From Vicinamibacteria bacterium (GTDB taxonomy: Bacteria > Acidobacteriota > Vicinamibacteria > Fen-336), in the NCBI GenBank assembly GCA_025923995.1, contig JAICEW010000015.1, positions 1 to 38,913 of the forward strand: a DNA stretch of 38,913 nucleotides, written 5' to 3'. The translations under genes and the position numbers were made by a program. Position 1 is the first letter of the stretch; every line of letters starts with the position of its first letter. This document shows positions 6,813 through 16,300 of the stretch, piece by piece. Below the pieces are notes generated by a model, which was given only the letters and a program-made list of their open reading frames with translations, did no database searches and was not told where the DNA came from.

Positions 6813-9491
6813 TCAGTGCACGTCCGCCCAGCTGGCGCCCAGGCGCGCTTCCGCGACCAGCGGCACGTCGAGCTCGAGCGCGCCCTCCATCACCTCGCGC
6901 ACCAGCGTGGCCGCCGCTTCCGCCTCGGCCTCGGGCACCTCGAGCAGCAGCTCGTCGTGGATCTGGAGGATGAGCCGCGAGCGGAGGCCGCGGACGCGCA
7001 GCTCGCGGTGCAGGTCCAGCATCGCCTTCTTGATGAGGTCGGCCGCCGAGCCCTGCACGGGCGTGTTCATGGCCTGGCGCTCCGCCTCCGCTCGGATCGG
7101 GAAGTTGGGCGAGCGGAGGTCCGGCAGCCTCCGCAACCTTCCGAGCAGCGTGCGCACGGTGCCCGTCTCCCGCGCCTTCGCGATGGTGTCGTCGATGAAC
7201 CGGCGCACCGCCGGGTAGCGCGCGAAATAGGCCTGGATGAACTCCTCCGCCTGCTTGCGCGGCACGTCGAGGTCCTTGGCCAGCGTGAACGCTGTCTTTC
7301 CGTAGAGCAGCGCGTAGTTGACCATCTTCGAGACGCGGCGCTGCTCGTCGGGCGGCAGGGGCGAGAGCGGGCCGAAGATCTCGCGCGACGTGCGGTCGTG
7401 CACGTCCTCGCCGCGGCGGAAGGTGTCGATGAGCGTCTCGTCCTTCGAGAGGTGGGCCAGGATGCGCAGCTCGATCTGGCTGTAGTCCGCCGACAGCAGC
7501 AGGTGGCCCGCCTCGGCCACGAACGCCTCGCGGATGCGCCGGCCCTCTGCGGTCCGGATCGGGATGTTCTGGAGGTTGGGATCGGTCACGGACAGCCGGC
7601 CGGTGGCGGCCACCGTCTGCTGGAACGACGCGTGGATGCGCCCCGTGTCGGGGTTGACCAGGATCGGCAGGGCGTCCACGTAGGTGGACTTGAGCTTCTG
7701 CACCGCGCGGTAGTCCAGGATCTTGCGCGGCAGCTCGTGGTGGCCGGCCAGCTCCTCCAGCACCTCTTCCGCCGTCGACGGCACACGCGTCTTGGCCGTC
7801 TTCTTGCCGGTGGACTTGAGGCCCAGGCGCTCGTAGAGCACGTCGCGGAGCTGGATGGGCGACTGGATGTTGAACTCACCGCCGGCCAGCGCGTAGATCT
7901 CCCCCGTGAGGCGCGCGATCTGCGCCTCCATCTCCCGGCTCATCTCGGCCAGGAACGCCTGGTTCACCTTCACGCCCGCGCGCTCCATGTCGGCCAGCAC
8001 CTCGACCAGGGGCAGCTCGACCGTGTCGTAGGCGAAGGCGACGCCCTCCTCGTCCAGCCGCGCGCGCAGCGGCACCGCCAGGCGCATCACCAGGTCGGCC
8101 TCCTGGGCCGCGCCCTGTGCGGCGGCGTCCACGCTGGCCTCGCCGGCGCCGCCCTCCAGCAGCGCGCCGGTGGGGCGGGGCCGCTCCATCAGGTGTTCCT
8201 GCGCCAGGTCCTCGACCGCCACGCTGCGGCGCGCCGGGTTCAGCTGGAACGCGGCCAGGGGCACGTCGAACGCGAACCCCGCCATCGGCGCGCCGAAGCG
8301 CGAGAACAGGATGTGGTCGAGCTTCCCGCGCGCGCTCAGCTTGCGCACCTCGGGATCGGCCAGCAGCGGGCGCAGCGCGTCCATCACCACCGCCAGCGGG
8401 AGCACCGGCCGCATCTCCAGCGGTGGATGCTCGAGCGGCACGTAGACCGCCCGGCCCTCGCCCGCGGAAAGGCCGATGCCGATCAGCCGGGCGCTCATGG
8501 GCGCCGGCGACGAGCGCAGCAGCGACATCGACAGCCGTCCGGCCGCCCGCGCTTCGTCCGCGAATGCGCGCAGCGCCTCGGCGGTCTCGACGATCTCGAC
8601 CGCCGTGCGGGTGGCCGAGGGCTCGGGCGCGTACTCCTTGGCCAGCGCGGCGAACTCCAGCTCGGTGAACAGCGCGTGCGCGCGCGTGCGGTCCATGCCC
8701 AGGCAGCGCAGCAGCTCCAGGTCGAGCGTGACCGGCACGTCGCGACGGAGCGTGACCAGGCGCTTGGACAGGATCGCGTCCTCGCGGTGCTCGAGCAGGC
8801 CGGTGCGGTAGGCGGCCCGCTTCACCTTCTCCGCGTTTTGGAGCGCCCCCTCCAGCGTGCCGTACTCGCGGATGAGGTCGCGGGCGCCCTTGTCGCCGAT
8901 GCCGGGCACGCCCGGCACGTTGTCGACCGAGTCGCCCACCAGAGCCAGCACGTCCACCACGCGCTCCGGCGGCACCCCGAACTTCTCCTCGACGCCCGCC
9001 CGGTCGTAGAGCGTCGACCCCGAGCCCTCGCGGCCCGGGTTCAGCACCAGCACGTCGTCGCTGACGAGCTGGAGCAGGTCCTTGTCGCCGGACACCACGA
9101 CCACGCGATAGCCCTGCTCGACCGCCTGCTGCGCGAGCGTCGCGATCACGTCGTCCGCCTCCCACCCCGCCAGCTCCAGGACCGGCAGGCGGAACGCCTC
9201 GCAGACGCGGCGCACGTACGGGAGCTGCACCTTGAGCTCGTCGTCCATCTGCCGCCGCGTGGCCTTGTACTCCTTGTACTCCTCGTGGCGGAAGGTGGGC
9301 GCCGGCAGGTCGAACGAGATGCCGATGCGCTCGGGCTGCTCGTCCTGGTAGAGCTTGCGCAGCATGGTCGTGAAGCCGTACGTGGCGTTGGTGGGCAGCC
9401 CCCGGCTGGTGCTGAGGCCGCGGATCGCGAAGTACGCGCGGTAGAACTGCGCGCTGCCGTCGATGAGGTGGATCGTCTTCTCTCGCGCCAT
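6813..9491 (-). CDS. polA: DNA polymerase I
   Basis: Repair and primer-removal polymerase, 892 residues (E. coli 928). The 5' nuclease domain (about 1-290) begins IHLIDGSAQFYRAYF and contains GWEADD and the GDKDLLQL metal-site motif. The middle exonuclease-like domain (about 315-500) lacks the first proofreading motif. The polymerase domain has motif A DYSQIELR (Asp669), the O-helix RRVSKMVNYALLYG and motif C HDELLLEV (Asp846). Tyr726 occupies the place of E. coli Phe762. ATG at 9491 is the family start; the reading frame stays open far upstream only because of high GC. A TAGAAT -10 lies 17 bases before the ATG. It probably forms a single-gene unit. Confidence 0.97.
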   Translation of the reverse strand: MAREKTIHLIDGSAQFYRAYFAIRGLSTSRGLPTNATYGFTTMLRKLYQDEQPERIGISFDLPAPTFRHEEYKEYKATRRQMDDELKVQLPYVRRVCEAFRLPVLELAGWEADDVIATLAQQAVEQGYRVVVVSGDKDLLQLVSDDVLVLNPGREGSGSTLYDRAGVEEKFGVPPERVVDVLALVGDSVDNVPGVPGIGDKGARDLIREYGTLEGALQNAEKVKRAAYRTGLLEHREDAILSKRLVTLRRDVPVTLDLELLRCLGMDRTRAHALFTELEFAALAKEYAPEPSATRTAVEIVETAEALRAFADEARAAGRLSMSLLRSSPAPMSARLIGIGLSAGEGRAVYVPLEHPPLEMRPVLPLAVVMDALRPLLADPEVRKLSARGKLDHILFSRFGAPMAGFAFDVPLAAFQLNPARRSVAVEDLAQEHLMERPRPTGALLEGGAGEASVDAAAQGAAQEADLVMRLAVPLRARLDEEGVAFAYDTVELPLVEVLADMERAGVKVNQAFLAEMSREMEAQIARLTGEIYALAGGEFNIQSPIQLRDVLYERLGLKSTGKKTAKTRVPSTAEEVLEELAGHHELPRKILDYRAVQKLKSTYVDALPILVNPDTGRIHASFQQTVAATGRLSVTDPNLQNIPIRTAEGRRIREAFVAEAGHLLLSADYSQIELRILAHLSKDETLIDTFRRGEDVHDRTSREIFGPLSPLPPDEQRRVSKMVNYALLYGKTAFTLAKDLDVPRKQAEEFIQAYFARYPAVRRFIDDTIAKARETGTVRTLLGRLRRLPDLRSPNFPIRAEAERQAMNTPVQGSAADLIKKAMLDLHRELRVRGLRSRLILQIHDELLLEVPEAEAEAAATLVREVMEGALELDVPLVAEARLGASWADVH

Positions 9492-9508
9492 GGTGTCGAC
9501 CAGCCGCG

Positions 9509-9514
9509 ATTCTA
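9509..9514 (-). promoter_or_regulatory. polA -10 element TAGAAT
   Basis: TAGAAT read on the minus strand, with transcription predicted near 9502 and a leader of about 11 nt to the polA ATG. No convincing -35 or Shine-Dalgarno is seen. Confidence 0.4.
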
Positions 9515-9561
9515 TACGCGCGTCCCTCCGCAGGACGTCCGGAGGGGCCGCGACGACGATG

Positions 9562-9567
9562 TAGAAT
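9562..9567 (+). promoter_or_regulatory. -10 element TAGAAT for the lipoprotein gene
   Basis: TAGAAT on the plus strand, with a predicted start near 9574 and a leader of about 17 nt to the GTG at 9591. It is the same hexamer as the divergent polA -10. No -35 match is visible. Confidence 0.38.
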
Positions 9568-9590
9568 GCGCCGCCCATGGGACGTCCGAA

Positions 9591-10298
9591 GTGACCCTGT
9601 TCCGGCTCGCCGCCTGCATCCTGCTCGCGGGCGGGCTGCGCGCGTGCACGGTCTACGAGTACGAGCACGAGTTCTGGGTGCGCGTGGACGGCTCCGGCAG
9701 CGTCAGCGTGACCGGACGGCCCGAGCTGTGGGTCGCGTTCAAGGGGCTCGGACGCGCCGACGATCCGAACGGCACCGCCACCCGCGAAGCCGTGCGCGAG
9801 CTGTTCGAGCGCTCCGGCCTGTCGGTCCAGCGCGTGACCCTGACGCACCGGGGCGGCCGGCCCTACCTGTTCGTGTCGGCCGACTTCGCGGACGTGAACC
9901 GCCTGGCCGGAACGCCCGCCTTCCCCGATTTCGAGAAGCTGTCGCTCGGACGCGCGGGCGAGAAGCTCGACTTCTACGGGATCTGGAAGCGGGCCACGGG
10001 ACGTTCCGAGAAGCCCACCGACGACGGGCTGATGGCGGTGCGCTTCCACCTGCCGAGCAAGGTGTTCGAGCACAAGAACGCGGTCGACGGGGTCGAGCGC
10101 GGCAACATCGTGAGCTGGCGCCAGGACGTGGCGCAGGGCCTCGGCGGACGGCCGCTGGAGTTCGGCGCGCTCATGGGCGCGCGCAGCATCCTGTGGTCGA
10201 CCGTCGGGCTGTTCGCGCTGGCGATCGTGGCCGGGCTGGGCGTGCTGGCGCTGGCCCTGTACCTCGCGTTCCGGCGCGGCCGCGCAGAGGCGGGCTAG
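9591..10298 (+). CDS. Putative lipoprotein with C-terminal membrane helix
   Basis: 235 residues, not firmly recognised. The N-terminus MTLFRLAACILLAGGLRAC is a lipoprotein signal with Cys19 as the likely lipidated residue (box LRAC, a loose match). A predicted beta-rich region follows (WVRVDGSGSVSVTG onward), then a C-terminal transmembrane helix of about 25 residues (LWSTVGLFALAIVAGLGVLA) and a basic end. Lipobox, beta domain and C-terminal helix recall the LppM/DUF3153 layout, but this is only a resemblance. GTG at 9591 is chosen because it starts the signal peptide; the upstream open frame is the antisense of polA. Its TAG stop overlaps the TAG stop of the arginase-like gene in the 4-bp palindrome CTAG. 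Confidence 0.8.
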   Translation: MTLFRLAACILLAGGLRACTVYEYEHEFWVRVDGSGSVSVTGRPELWVAFKGLGRADDPNGTATREAVRELFERSGLSVQRVTLTHRGGRPYLFVSADFADVNRLAGTPAFPDFEKLSLGRAGEKLDFYGIWKRATGRSEKPTDDGLMAVRFHLPSKVFEHKNAVDGVERGNIVSWRQDVAQGLGGRPLEFGALMGARSILWSTVGLFALAIVAGLGVLALALYLAFRRGRAEAG

Positions 10299-11200
10299 CC
10301 CGCGCGCAGCCGCCGCGCGACGGCCCGCGCGATGAGGTCCACCAGGCCGCGGGCGCAGGAGCGGTCGGCATCGCGCTCGGGCAGGTACTCGACCACCTCC
10401 AGCGCGACCACGCGCGGCGAGGCCAGCAGCGCGGTCACGAGGTCGGAGGCCTCGAGGAGCGTCAGCCCGTGGCCGGGCGTGACGGACGCCTTGGCCGGCA
10501 TCTCGCGCGGATCGACCACGTCCACGTCGAGGTGCACGACGATCGGCCCGTCGTCGTTCTCGACCGCGTCCAGCGCGAGCGCGGCCGCCACGCGCATCCC
10601 CAGCCGCTTCATGGCCTCGGCCGGCAGCGCCAGACCGAGATGGCCCAGCGCCCGCCGCTCGCTGCCGTCCAGCTGGCGGTAGCCGAGCAGCGCCACGTGC
10701 TCGCCGCGGACGGCGGGCGGCTCGCCGGCCGCGGTCGCCACCTCGCTGGGCCCGCGGCCCATGGCCATCGCCAGCGCCATGCCGCACAGCAGGCCCGAGG
10801 GCGACGTGTCCGGCGTGTTCAGGTCCGCGTTGGCATCCAGGTACACGAGCCCGACCGGAGCCCCCAGCGCCTCGCGCGCGCCGGCCACGGTCCCGACCGC
10901 CAGCGTGCAGTCGCCGCCCAGCACCACCGTGAAGCCCTCGGCCAGGGCCCGCGTGATCTCGTCGCCGGCGGCGCGCACGGCGCAGGCGACGCCCGACGCG
11001 TTGCGGGCCTTGGGCCGTTCGGGATCGGGTCGATAGGGGAAGAGCGACAGGTCGGAGAGGTTGACGACCGTGGCCCCCTCGGACTTGAGCGCCTGCAGGA
11101 GCCCGGCCTCGCGCAGGGCGAAGGGCGCGTTCTCCAGGCCCGGCGCCGACGATCCCGCGGCCGTCGGCACGCCGAAGACGGCAACCTTGCCCGGCGGCAT
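10295..11200 (-). CDS. Arginase/agmatinase-family protein with altered metal site
   Basis: 301 residues with the ureohydrolase fold pattern; authentic members hydrolyse arginine, agmatine or similar guanidino compounds using two Mn ions. The three signature regions are present but changed. GGDC (Cys98) replaces GGDH, and DANAD (122-126, Asn124) replaces DAHxD. HLDVDVVDP (223-231) keeps both aspartates. As I recall, Cys in the first motif occurs in a known subfamily that also has the ADLNTP stretch seen here, but Asn124 is unusual. The substrate is therefore unknown and activity uncertain. ATG at 11200 follows TATACT by 6 bases, suggesting a leaderless message. Convergent with the lipoprotein gene, sharing CTAG at the stops. 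Confidence 0.88.
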   Translation of the reverse strand: MPPGKVAVFGVPTAAGSSAPGLENAPFALREAGLLQALKSEGATVVNLSDLSLFPYRPDPERPKARNASGVACAVRAAGDEITRALAEGFTVVLGGDCTLAVGTVAGAREALGAPVGLVYLDANADLNTPDTSPSGLLCGMALAMAMGRGPSEVATAAGEPPAVRGEHVALLGYRQLDGSERRALGHLGLALPAEAMKRLGMRVAAALALDAVENDDGPIVVHLDVDVVDPREMPAKASVTPGHGLTLLEASDLVTALLASPRVVALEVVEYLPERDADRSCARGLVDLIARAVARRLRAG

Positions 11201-11216
11201 GACGGAAGTATAGACT
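11187..11216 (+). promoter_or_regulatory. Aminopeptidase gene promoter TTGCCC-18-TAGACT
   Basis: On the plus strand TTGCCC (11187-11192), an 18-base spacer and TAGACT (11211-11216). The predicted start near 11223 leaves a leader of about 77 nt. The -10 overlaps the opposite-facing arginase-like gene -10 by two bases (AGTATAGACT). Confidence 0.42.
11207..11212 (-). promoter_or_regulatory. -10 element TATACT for the arginase-like gene
   Basis: TATACT on the minus strand ends 6 bases before the ATG at 11200, so transcription would start at or next to the A of the start codon. No Shine-Dalgarno is present, which fits a leaderless mRNA. Confidence 0.45.
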
Positions 11217-11299
11217 CGTTGCCCCGGACGGCGCTGCCGCGCGCGGCACGTTCCAAAGCACCCCGAGCGCTCACGATCCAAAGGCAGGGAAGGCTCCCG

Positions 11300-12784
11300 A
11301 TGAACATCAAGCTCTCGTTCTCCCCCGTCTCCCAGGTCCAGGCCGACCTGATGGTGGTCGTGCTCGACGAGGCGCGCGTGCTGCACGTCGTCGACGATCC
11401 GGCCATCGCCGCTCACGTCGAGCGGGCCGCGTCCGGCTTCAGGGAGAAGACGCTCAAGCGCGAGTACTTCGCGACGCTGCCCGACGGCGCGCGCGCGCGG
11501 GCGCTCGTCGTCTACTGGAGCCCCAGCCTCAAGAGCTGGAACCTGTGGGAGAACGTCAAGACCTTCACCGCCCGCGCGCTGCGCCTGGCACGCGACTACC
11601 GCTACGCGAGCGTGGCGCTGCTGGTGAACGCGGCCGACGCGGCGCCGCTGCTGGGCAAGGTGGTCGAGGGAGCGGTGCTGGGCGCCTACACGTTCGACCG
11701 CTACAAGCAGGAGAAGGACGAGTTCCTCCAGAAGGAGGCCCAGCTCACGATCGTCTGCCATCCCGACCACCAGGCGGACGCGGAGGCGCGGCGCGGACGG
11801 TACGCCTGGGTCTCCGAGAACGTGAACCAGGCGCGCGACCTCATCAACGAGCCGGGCGCGGTGGTGACGCCGGCGTTCCTCGCCGAGCGGGCCGGAGAGA
11901 TCGCGAAGGAGGTCGGGCTCGAGGTCGAGATCCTCGACCCCGCGGGCCTCAAGGCCCGCGGCTACGCGGGGCTGCTCCGCGTCGGCCAGGGCAGCCCCAA
12001 CGCGCCGCGCATGGTCATCCTGCGCCACGTCCCGCGCCAGGAGTCGGCCGAGACCATCGCCCTCGTGGGCAAGGGCATCACGTTCGACTCGGGCGGGATC
12101 AGCCTCAAGCCGGGCGACCACATGTGGGAGATGAAGGGCGACATGGCGGGCGCCGCCGCCGTGCTCTTCACCATGCGCACGATCGGCCGCATGGCGCCCG
12201 ACGTGAAGGTGATCGGCATCCTGTGCTGCGCGGAGAACCTGCCGGACGCCAACGCGCAGCGGCCGGGCGACATCTTCACCGCCAAGAACGGCAAGTCGAT
12301 CATGGTCGACAACACCGACGCCGAGGGCCGGCTGGTGTTGACCGACGGCCTGGCCCGCGCGGGCGAGGAGGGCGCCACGCACATCGTGGACATCGCGACC
12401 CTGACCGGCGCGGTGGTGCGCGCGCTGGGGCCGAGCGTCGCCGGCATCCTGGGCACCGACCGCGGCCTCATCGAGCGCGTCATCCGCTCGGGCGAGAACC
12501 ACGGCGAGGCGTTCTGGGAGCTGCCGCTGGTCGACGAGTACTGCGAAGCGCTCAAGACGCCGTACGCCGACCTCAACAACATCGCCGCCGGCGGCCTGGC
12601 CGGCGCCATCACCGCCGGGCTCTTCCTGCGCGAGTTCGTGCCGGAGAAGGCGGCCTGGGCCCACCTCGACATCGCGGGCCCGATGTTCCGCGACAAGGAC
12701 TGGAAGTACTACGAGGCGGGGGCGCTGGGGTTCGGGGTGAAGACGCTCGTGGACCTGTGCGAGCGGTTCCACGAGAAGGAGTAG
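11300..12784 (+). CDS. pepA: Leucyl aminopeptidase, M17 family
   Basis: Cytosolic zinc or manganese aminopeptidase that removes N-terminal residues from peptides; 494 residues, close to E. coli PepA (503). The variable N-terminal domain covers about 1-165 and the catalytic domain 170-494. Visible metal and catalytic residues are Lys258 and Asp263 in VGKGITFDSGG, Asp in MKGDMAGAA, and Asp340, Glu342 and Arg344 in the family signature NTDAEGRL. ATG at 11300 follows AGGGAAGG at good spacing. The PAP2-family gene starts 13 bp after its stop and may be co-transcribed. E. coli PepA also binds DNA; nothing here shows whether this one does. Confidence 0.96.
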   Translation: MNIKLSFSPVSQVQADLMVVVLDEARVLHVVDDPAIAAHVERAASGFREKTLKREYFATLPDGARARALVVYWSPSLKSWNLWENVKTFTARALRLARDYRYASVALLVNAADAAPLLGKVVEGAVLGAYTFDRYKQEKDEFLQKEAQLTIVCHPDHQADAEARRGRYAWVSENVNQARDLINEPGAVVTPAFLAERAGEIAKEVGLEVEILDPAGLKARGYAGLLRVGQGSPNAPRMVILRHVPRQESAETIALVGKGITFDSGGISLKPGDHMWEMKGDMAGAAAVLFTMRTIGRMAPDVKVIGILCCAENLPDANAQRPGDIFTAKNGKSIMVDNTDAEGRLVLTDGLARAGEEGATHIVDIATLTGAVVRALGPSVAGILGTDRGLIERVIRSGENHGEAFWELPLVDEYCEALKTPYADLNNIAAGGLAGAITAGLFLREFVPEKAAWAHLDIAGPMFRDKDWKYYEAGALGFGVKTLVDLCERFHEKE

Positions 12785-12797
12785 CGTCGCCCGCTGG

Positions 12798-13331
12798 GTG
12801 TCCGTGGTCGGGCACCCGTTCGTGCTGATCCCGCTCACCACGCTCTACGCGGTCTCGCGCGGCGAGGGCCTGCGGGCGGCGGTGGGCTCCACCGGTGCGG
12901 TCCTGCTGGCGACGGTCAGGCCGCTGCTCGTCCTCCTGATCGTCGGCGTCAAGCGCGCGGCCTGGGGCGACCACGACGTCTCCGATCGCGAGCAGCGGAA
13001 AGGGTTCTACCGCGCGGTGGTCGTCGCGCTCACCGTGGGCTCGGGAGCGCTGTGGGTCACGCAGCCCGCGCTTCGCAAGGGCATCGTCGCGGTCTGGGGG
13101 CTCATCCTCGCGTCGATGCTGGCCAACCGCTTCGTGAAGTCGTCCTTGCACGTCGGCTTCGCCGCGCTGTGCGCGACGAGCGTCCCACTGCCGCCCCTGG
13201 GTGCTATCGCCGCGTGCCTGGCGGTGATCGCCATCGCCTGGTCCCGGCTCGTCCTGCAGAGGCACACGCTCGTCGAGGTCGCGCTGGGCGCGGTCATCGG
13301 AACGGCGGCCGGACTGGCGGTACGGCTCTAG
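12798..13331 (+). CDS. PAP2-superfamily membrane phosphatase
   Basis: 177 residues with about five hydrophobic segments. The third PAP2 motif (SR-x5-H-x3-D) appears as Ser149-Arg150, His156 and Glu160, and the second (PSGH-like) as SSLH with His118. DREQR near residue 65 takes the place of the first motif, as in the short bacterial members. Such enzymes dephosphorylate lipid phosphates such as undecaprenyl pyrophosphate or phosphatidic acid at the membrane. Glu in place of the usual Asp160 is a small oddity. GTG at 12798 is the only plausible start; AAGGAG is about 16 bases upstream, rather far, so coupling to the aminopeptidase gene is likely. Substrate not predictable. Confidence 0.8.
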   Translation: MSVVGHPFVLIPLTTLYAVSRGEGLRAAVGSTGAVLLATVRPLLVLLIVGVKRAAWGDHDVSDREQRKGFYRAVVVALTVGSGALWVTQPALRKGIVAVWGLILASMLANRFVKSSLHVGFAALCATSVPLPPLGAIAACLAVIAIAWSRLVLQRHTLVEVALGAVIGTAAGLAVRL

Positions 13332-13340
13332 CGGTGCTCT

Positions 13341-16300
13341 CTAGCGCGCCCGCGGGACCATCGGCGAGTCGAAGCTGAAGCCGGTCGCGGGCTCCAGCGC
13401 GACCGTCTTGCCGGCCAGCGCGCCGTAGCCGCCGTCGTGGGTGACCGTGATGGTGCCGCCCTGGCTGGAGGCCACGCTCGAGGTGTTGAAGACGAGCGTC
13501 GCGCGGGGCGCGAGCGTGAACGGCACGTCGATGGGCACCGCGATCTGGTCCCTCCACAGCCAGGCGTGTCCGCTCACCGCCGTCGGGCCCGGGTTCTCGA
13601 TCAACAGGACCGTGACCTGGCTGCCCGAGTTGTTGAAGCGCGGGATGCTGTAGGTCGTGTCCCAGGCGCGGATGCGGTACACGTCGTCGGACCCGCAGAG
13701 AGCGCCGCAGCCCCCGGGGCCCGTCGCGCTCACCAGGACCTGCTCGCCCGCGATCACGGGGAAGTCGCTGTTCTGCCAGCGCAGCGTCCGGCCGGAGCCC
13801 GTCCCCAGGGGCGCCGAGGACTGCAGGAGCGTGTCCGCCGGCGAGCGGCGCTCCAGCAACGGCCCGGCCGAGCCCAGGTCCCCCGACACCGCGTCGACCA
13901 CGACCTCGTACGAGCTGTACGGCTGCTGCGCGATGACGTACAGGTCGCGGTCCGCGACGCCGCCGGACTGGGCCGCGAGATCGGTCGTGCGCCGGAAGCC
14001 GTGCGACAGCTCCGCGACGCTCGTGAGAGCGTCGTCGTCGACGATGGTCCCGACGGCCTCGTGGTCGGCGACGATCGCCGAGGGGAAGGGGTGCAGCTCC
14101 ACGAAGAACGTCTCGTCGATCTCGGGCAGCGTGTCGCCGACGACGGGGATCGTGATGTTCTGCGAGACCATTCCCGGCAGGAAGGGGAGGAACCCGCCCG
14201 GCGCGACGAAGTCCGGCCCGTTGGTCGCGGTGAAGTTCACCGGCGCCCACTCGAGGATGACGCTGGACGTGACCGGCGCGGCGAACGAGACGGTCATCAC
14301 GCAGTTGACGCTCCCCGCGTTCCCTTCCACGACCGTGCAGTCGCTGATGGACGCCGCGCCCGGGTCGTCGGCCAGGATCGTCCCCTGCCCGGTCCCGTCC
14401 CCGATGACCGCGTTCACCGCGTTCGAGAGCGCCAGGGCGAACGTCTCGTTCGGCTCCGGCGTGGTGTCGCCGTTGACCAGCACGTCGACCGTCTGGCGCG
14501 TCGAGCCGGGCGGGAACGTGACCGTCCCGCTCGCCGCCACGTAGTCGCTGCCCGCGACGGTCGCGGTGCCGTCCGCGGTCGCGAAATCGACGGTGACGGC
14601 CTGGCCGCTGGGCGCGCCCAGGGAGATGGCGAACGTGCACGGTGCCGTGCCCGCGTTGCCCTCGGCGACCTGGCAGTCGCCCGTCGACACGGACAGCGTC
14701 CCCCACGTGGCCGACGCCATCACGTGCGGAGCCGCCATGCCCGTGTTGCGCCAGGCGTTCAACAGGTTCACGCCTTCCTGCGCCAGCCGCACCACCTGGC
14801 CGGTGTTGGCCCGGTACAGGAACTGGATGTACTCCCAGCTGGTCGGCTGGTACAGCAGGTCGAACGACGCGTAGATCGCGCCTGGCGGCGGGGTCAGGGC
14901 CAGCTGGTCGAAGTACTCGTAGGTCCCGCCGGGGCCCGGCGCGCCGAACTGGCTGGCCGGCACGGGCAACGCGTTGCGCTCGCGCGACTCGTCGTAGCTC
15001 ATCCCGTAGGGCGGGATGCGGTTGTCCTTCACCACCGTGTCGTTCAGGAGGAAGTGGAAGCTCTCGTGCGCGGTGCCGGGCGCCTGGGCGGCGACGTCGG
15101 CGAGCGTGGTGGTGGGCGCTCCGGTCACGCGGTCGAAGGCCACCACGGTCGAGCCGGGCACGCCCAGCGTCGCGATCAGCTTCTGCGCCCACGCCTGCGA
15201 GATGGCGCCGTGGCTCTCGTAGATCCGCGTGTTCGTCCCGGCCAGGTCGAGGAGGGTGTCGACCTGCGTGGGCTGGCCCTGGACGGTGGCGGTGATCGGG
15301 CCGTAGGCGCCGTCCTCGCGCAGGAGCGTTCCCGCCGCGTCGTACCAGCGGCCCCGCACCCACATCCGCCGCCCTTCGGGGTAACCGGTGATGAGCTTGT
15401 GGCCGGTCAGGTTCACGATCCGCAGCGTGTTGCCGACGACGGACAGCGCCGCCGCGCGCGACAGGCTCTGCCGGGCCCGCGCCTTGCCGTCGTTCATCGC
15501 GCTGACCTGGCCGGGCGACAGCCCGCCGCCCAGGATGAGGAGGCCCTGCTGGTCGAGCCACTGGATGGCGTCCGGCATCCAGTAGTTGCCGCCGGTCAGG
15601 TCGTGGCGCGCGAGGTCGGGCCGCGTGGGCGCGCCGAACGCACAGCCTTCTCCGATGGTCGGCGCCATGTGGCAGGTCTGGCAGGTGTAGAAGCGCGTCG
15701 TCCCGTCGGCGAAGTTCCCGCCCGTGCCCGCCTGCAGCGCCTGCTCGTGCGCGTACTCGAGCGCGCCCTGCTGCAGCTCCGCCGGCAGCGTCGCGAACTG
15801 GGACACGGGCAGCGTGTCGAGCGCGCTGGCCCGGTGCTCGCTGTACGTGCGCTCGACGACGCCGTACTGGTAGGGGAAGTTGTTGAACGCGGCCTTGCCG
15901 TCCACCGGCGTGCCCGGCACGCCGCTGAAGGTGCCCGCCGCCAGCGGGATCTGCGCGCCGTTGCCGGGAGCCAGGTCGCCCGTGAACGGGTTCGACACGT
16001 CGTGGCAGGTGCCGCACAGCTCGGACGAGCGGTGGTAGAGCGACTGCGCGTGCGAATGCGGCGCGGCGGTCGTCGCGTACGGCCCCAGCTTGGACGGTCC
16101 GTACGGAGGCCCGTTGGGCGGCCCGTTCCACATCACGTACTGCCCCGAGCCGTAGTACCCGACCGGGTTGGGCCCCCCGCTGTTGGCCACGAAGGGCGGG
16201 ATCTGGACGCCGAGGAACTCGGAGGCGTCGGGGTTGGTGAGCCGGTGGCACTGGTCGCACTCGACGCCGTGCACGTCGCGCGTGGTGTCGAGCGCGGCGC

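Noticed and set aside
6816-10298. Plus-strand 1160-codon frame covering polA antisense and the lipoprotein gene
   Set aside because: Only the part from GTG 9591, which begins a lipoprotein signal, looks like protein.
6813-11261. Apparent 1482-residue polA fusion
   Set aside because: The frame stays open upstream by GC bias only. The family N-terminus and a -10 element place the start at 9491, and the extra part overlaps the lipoprotein and arginase-like genes.
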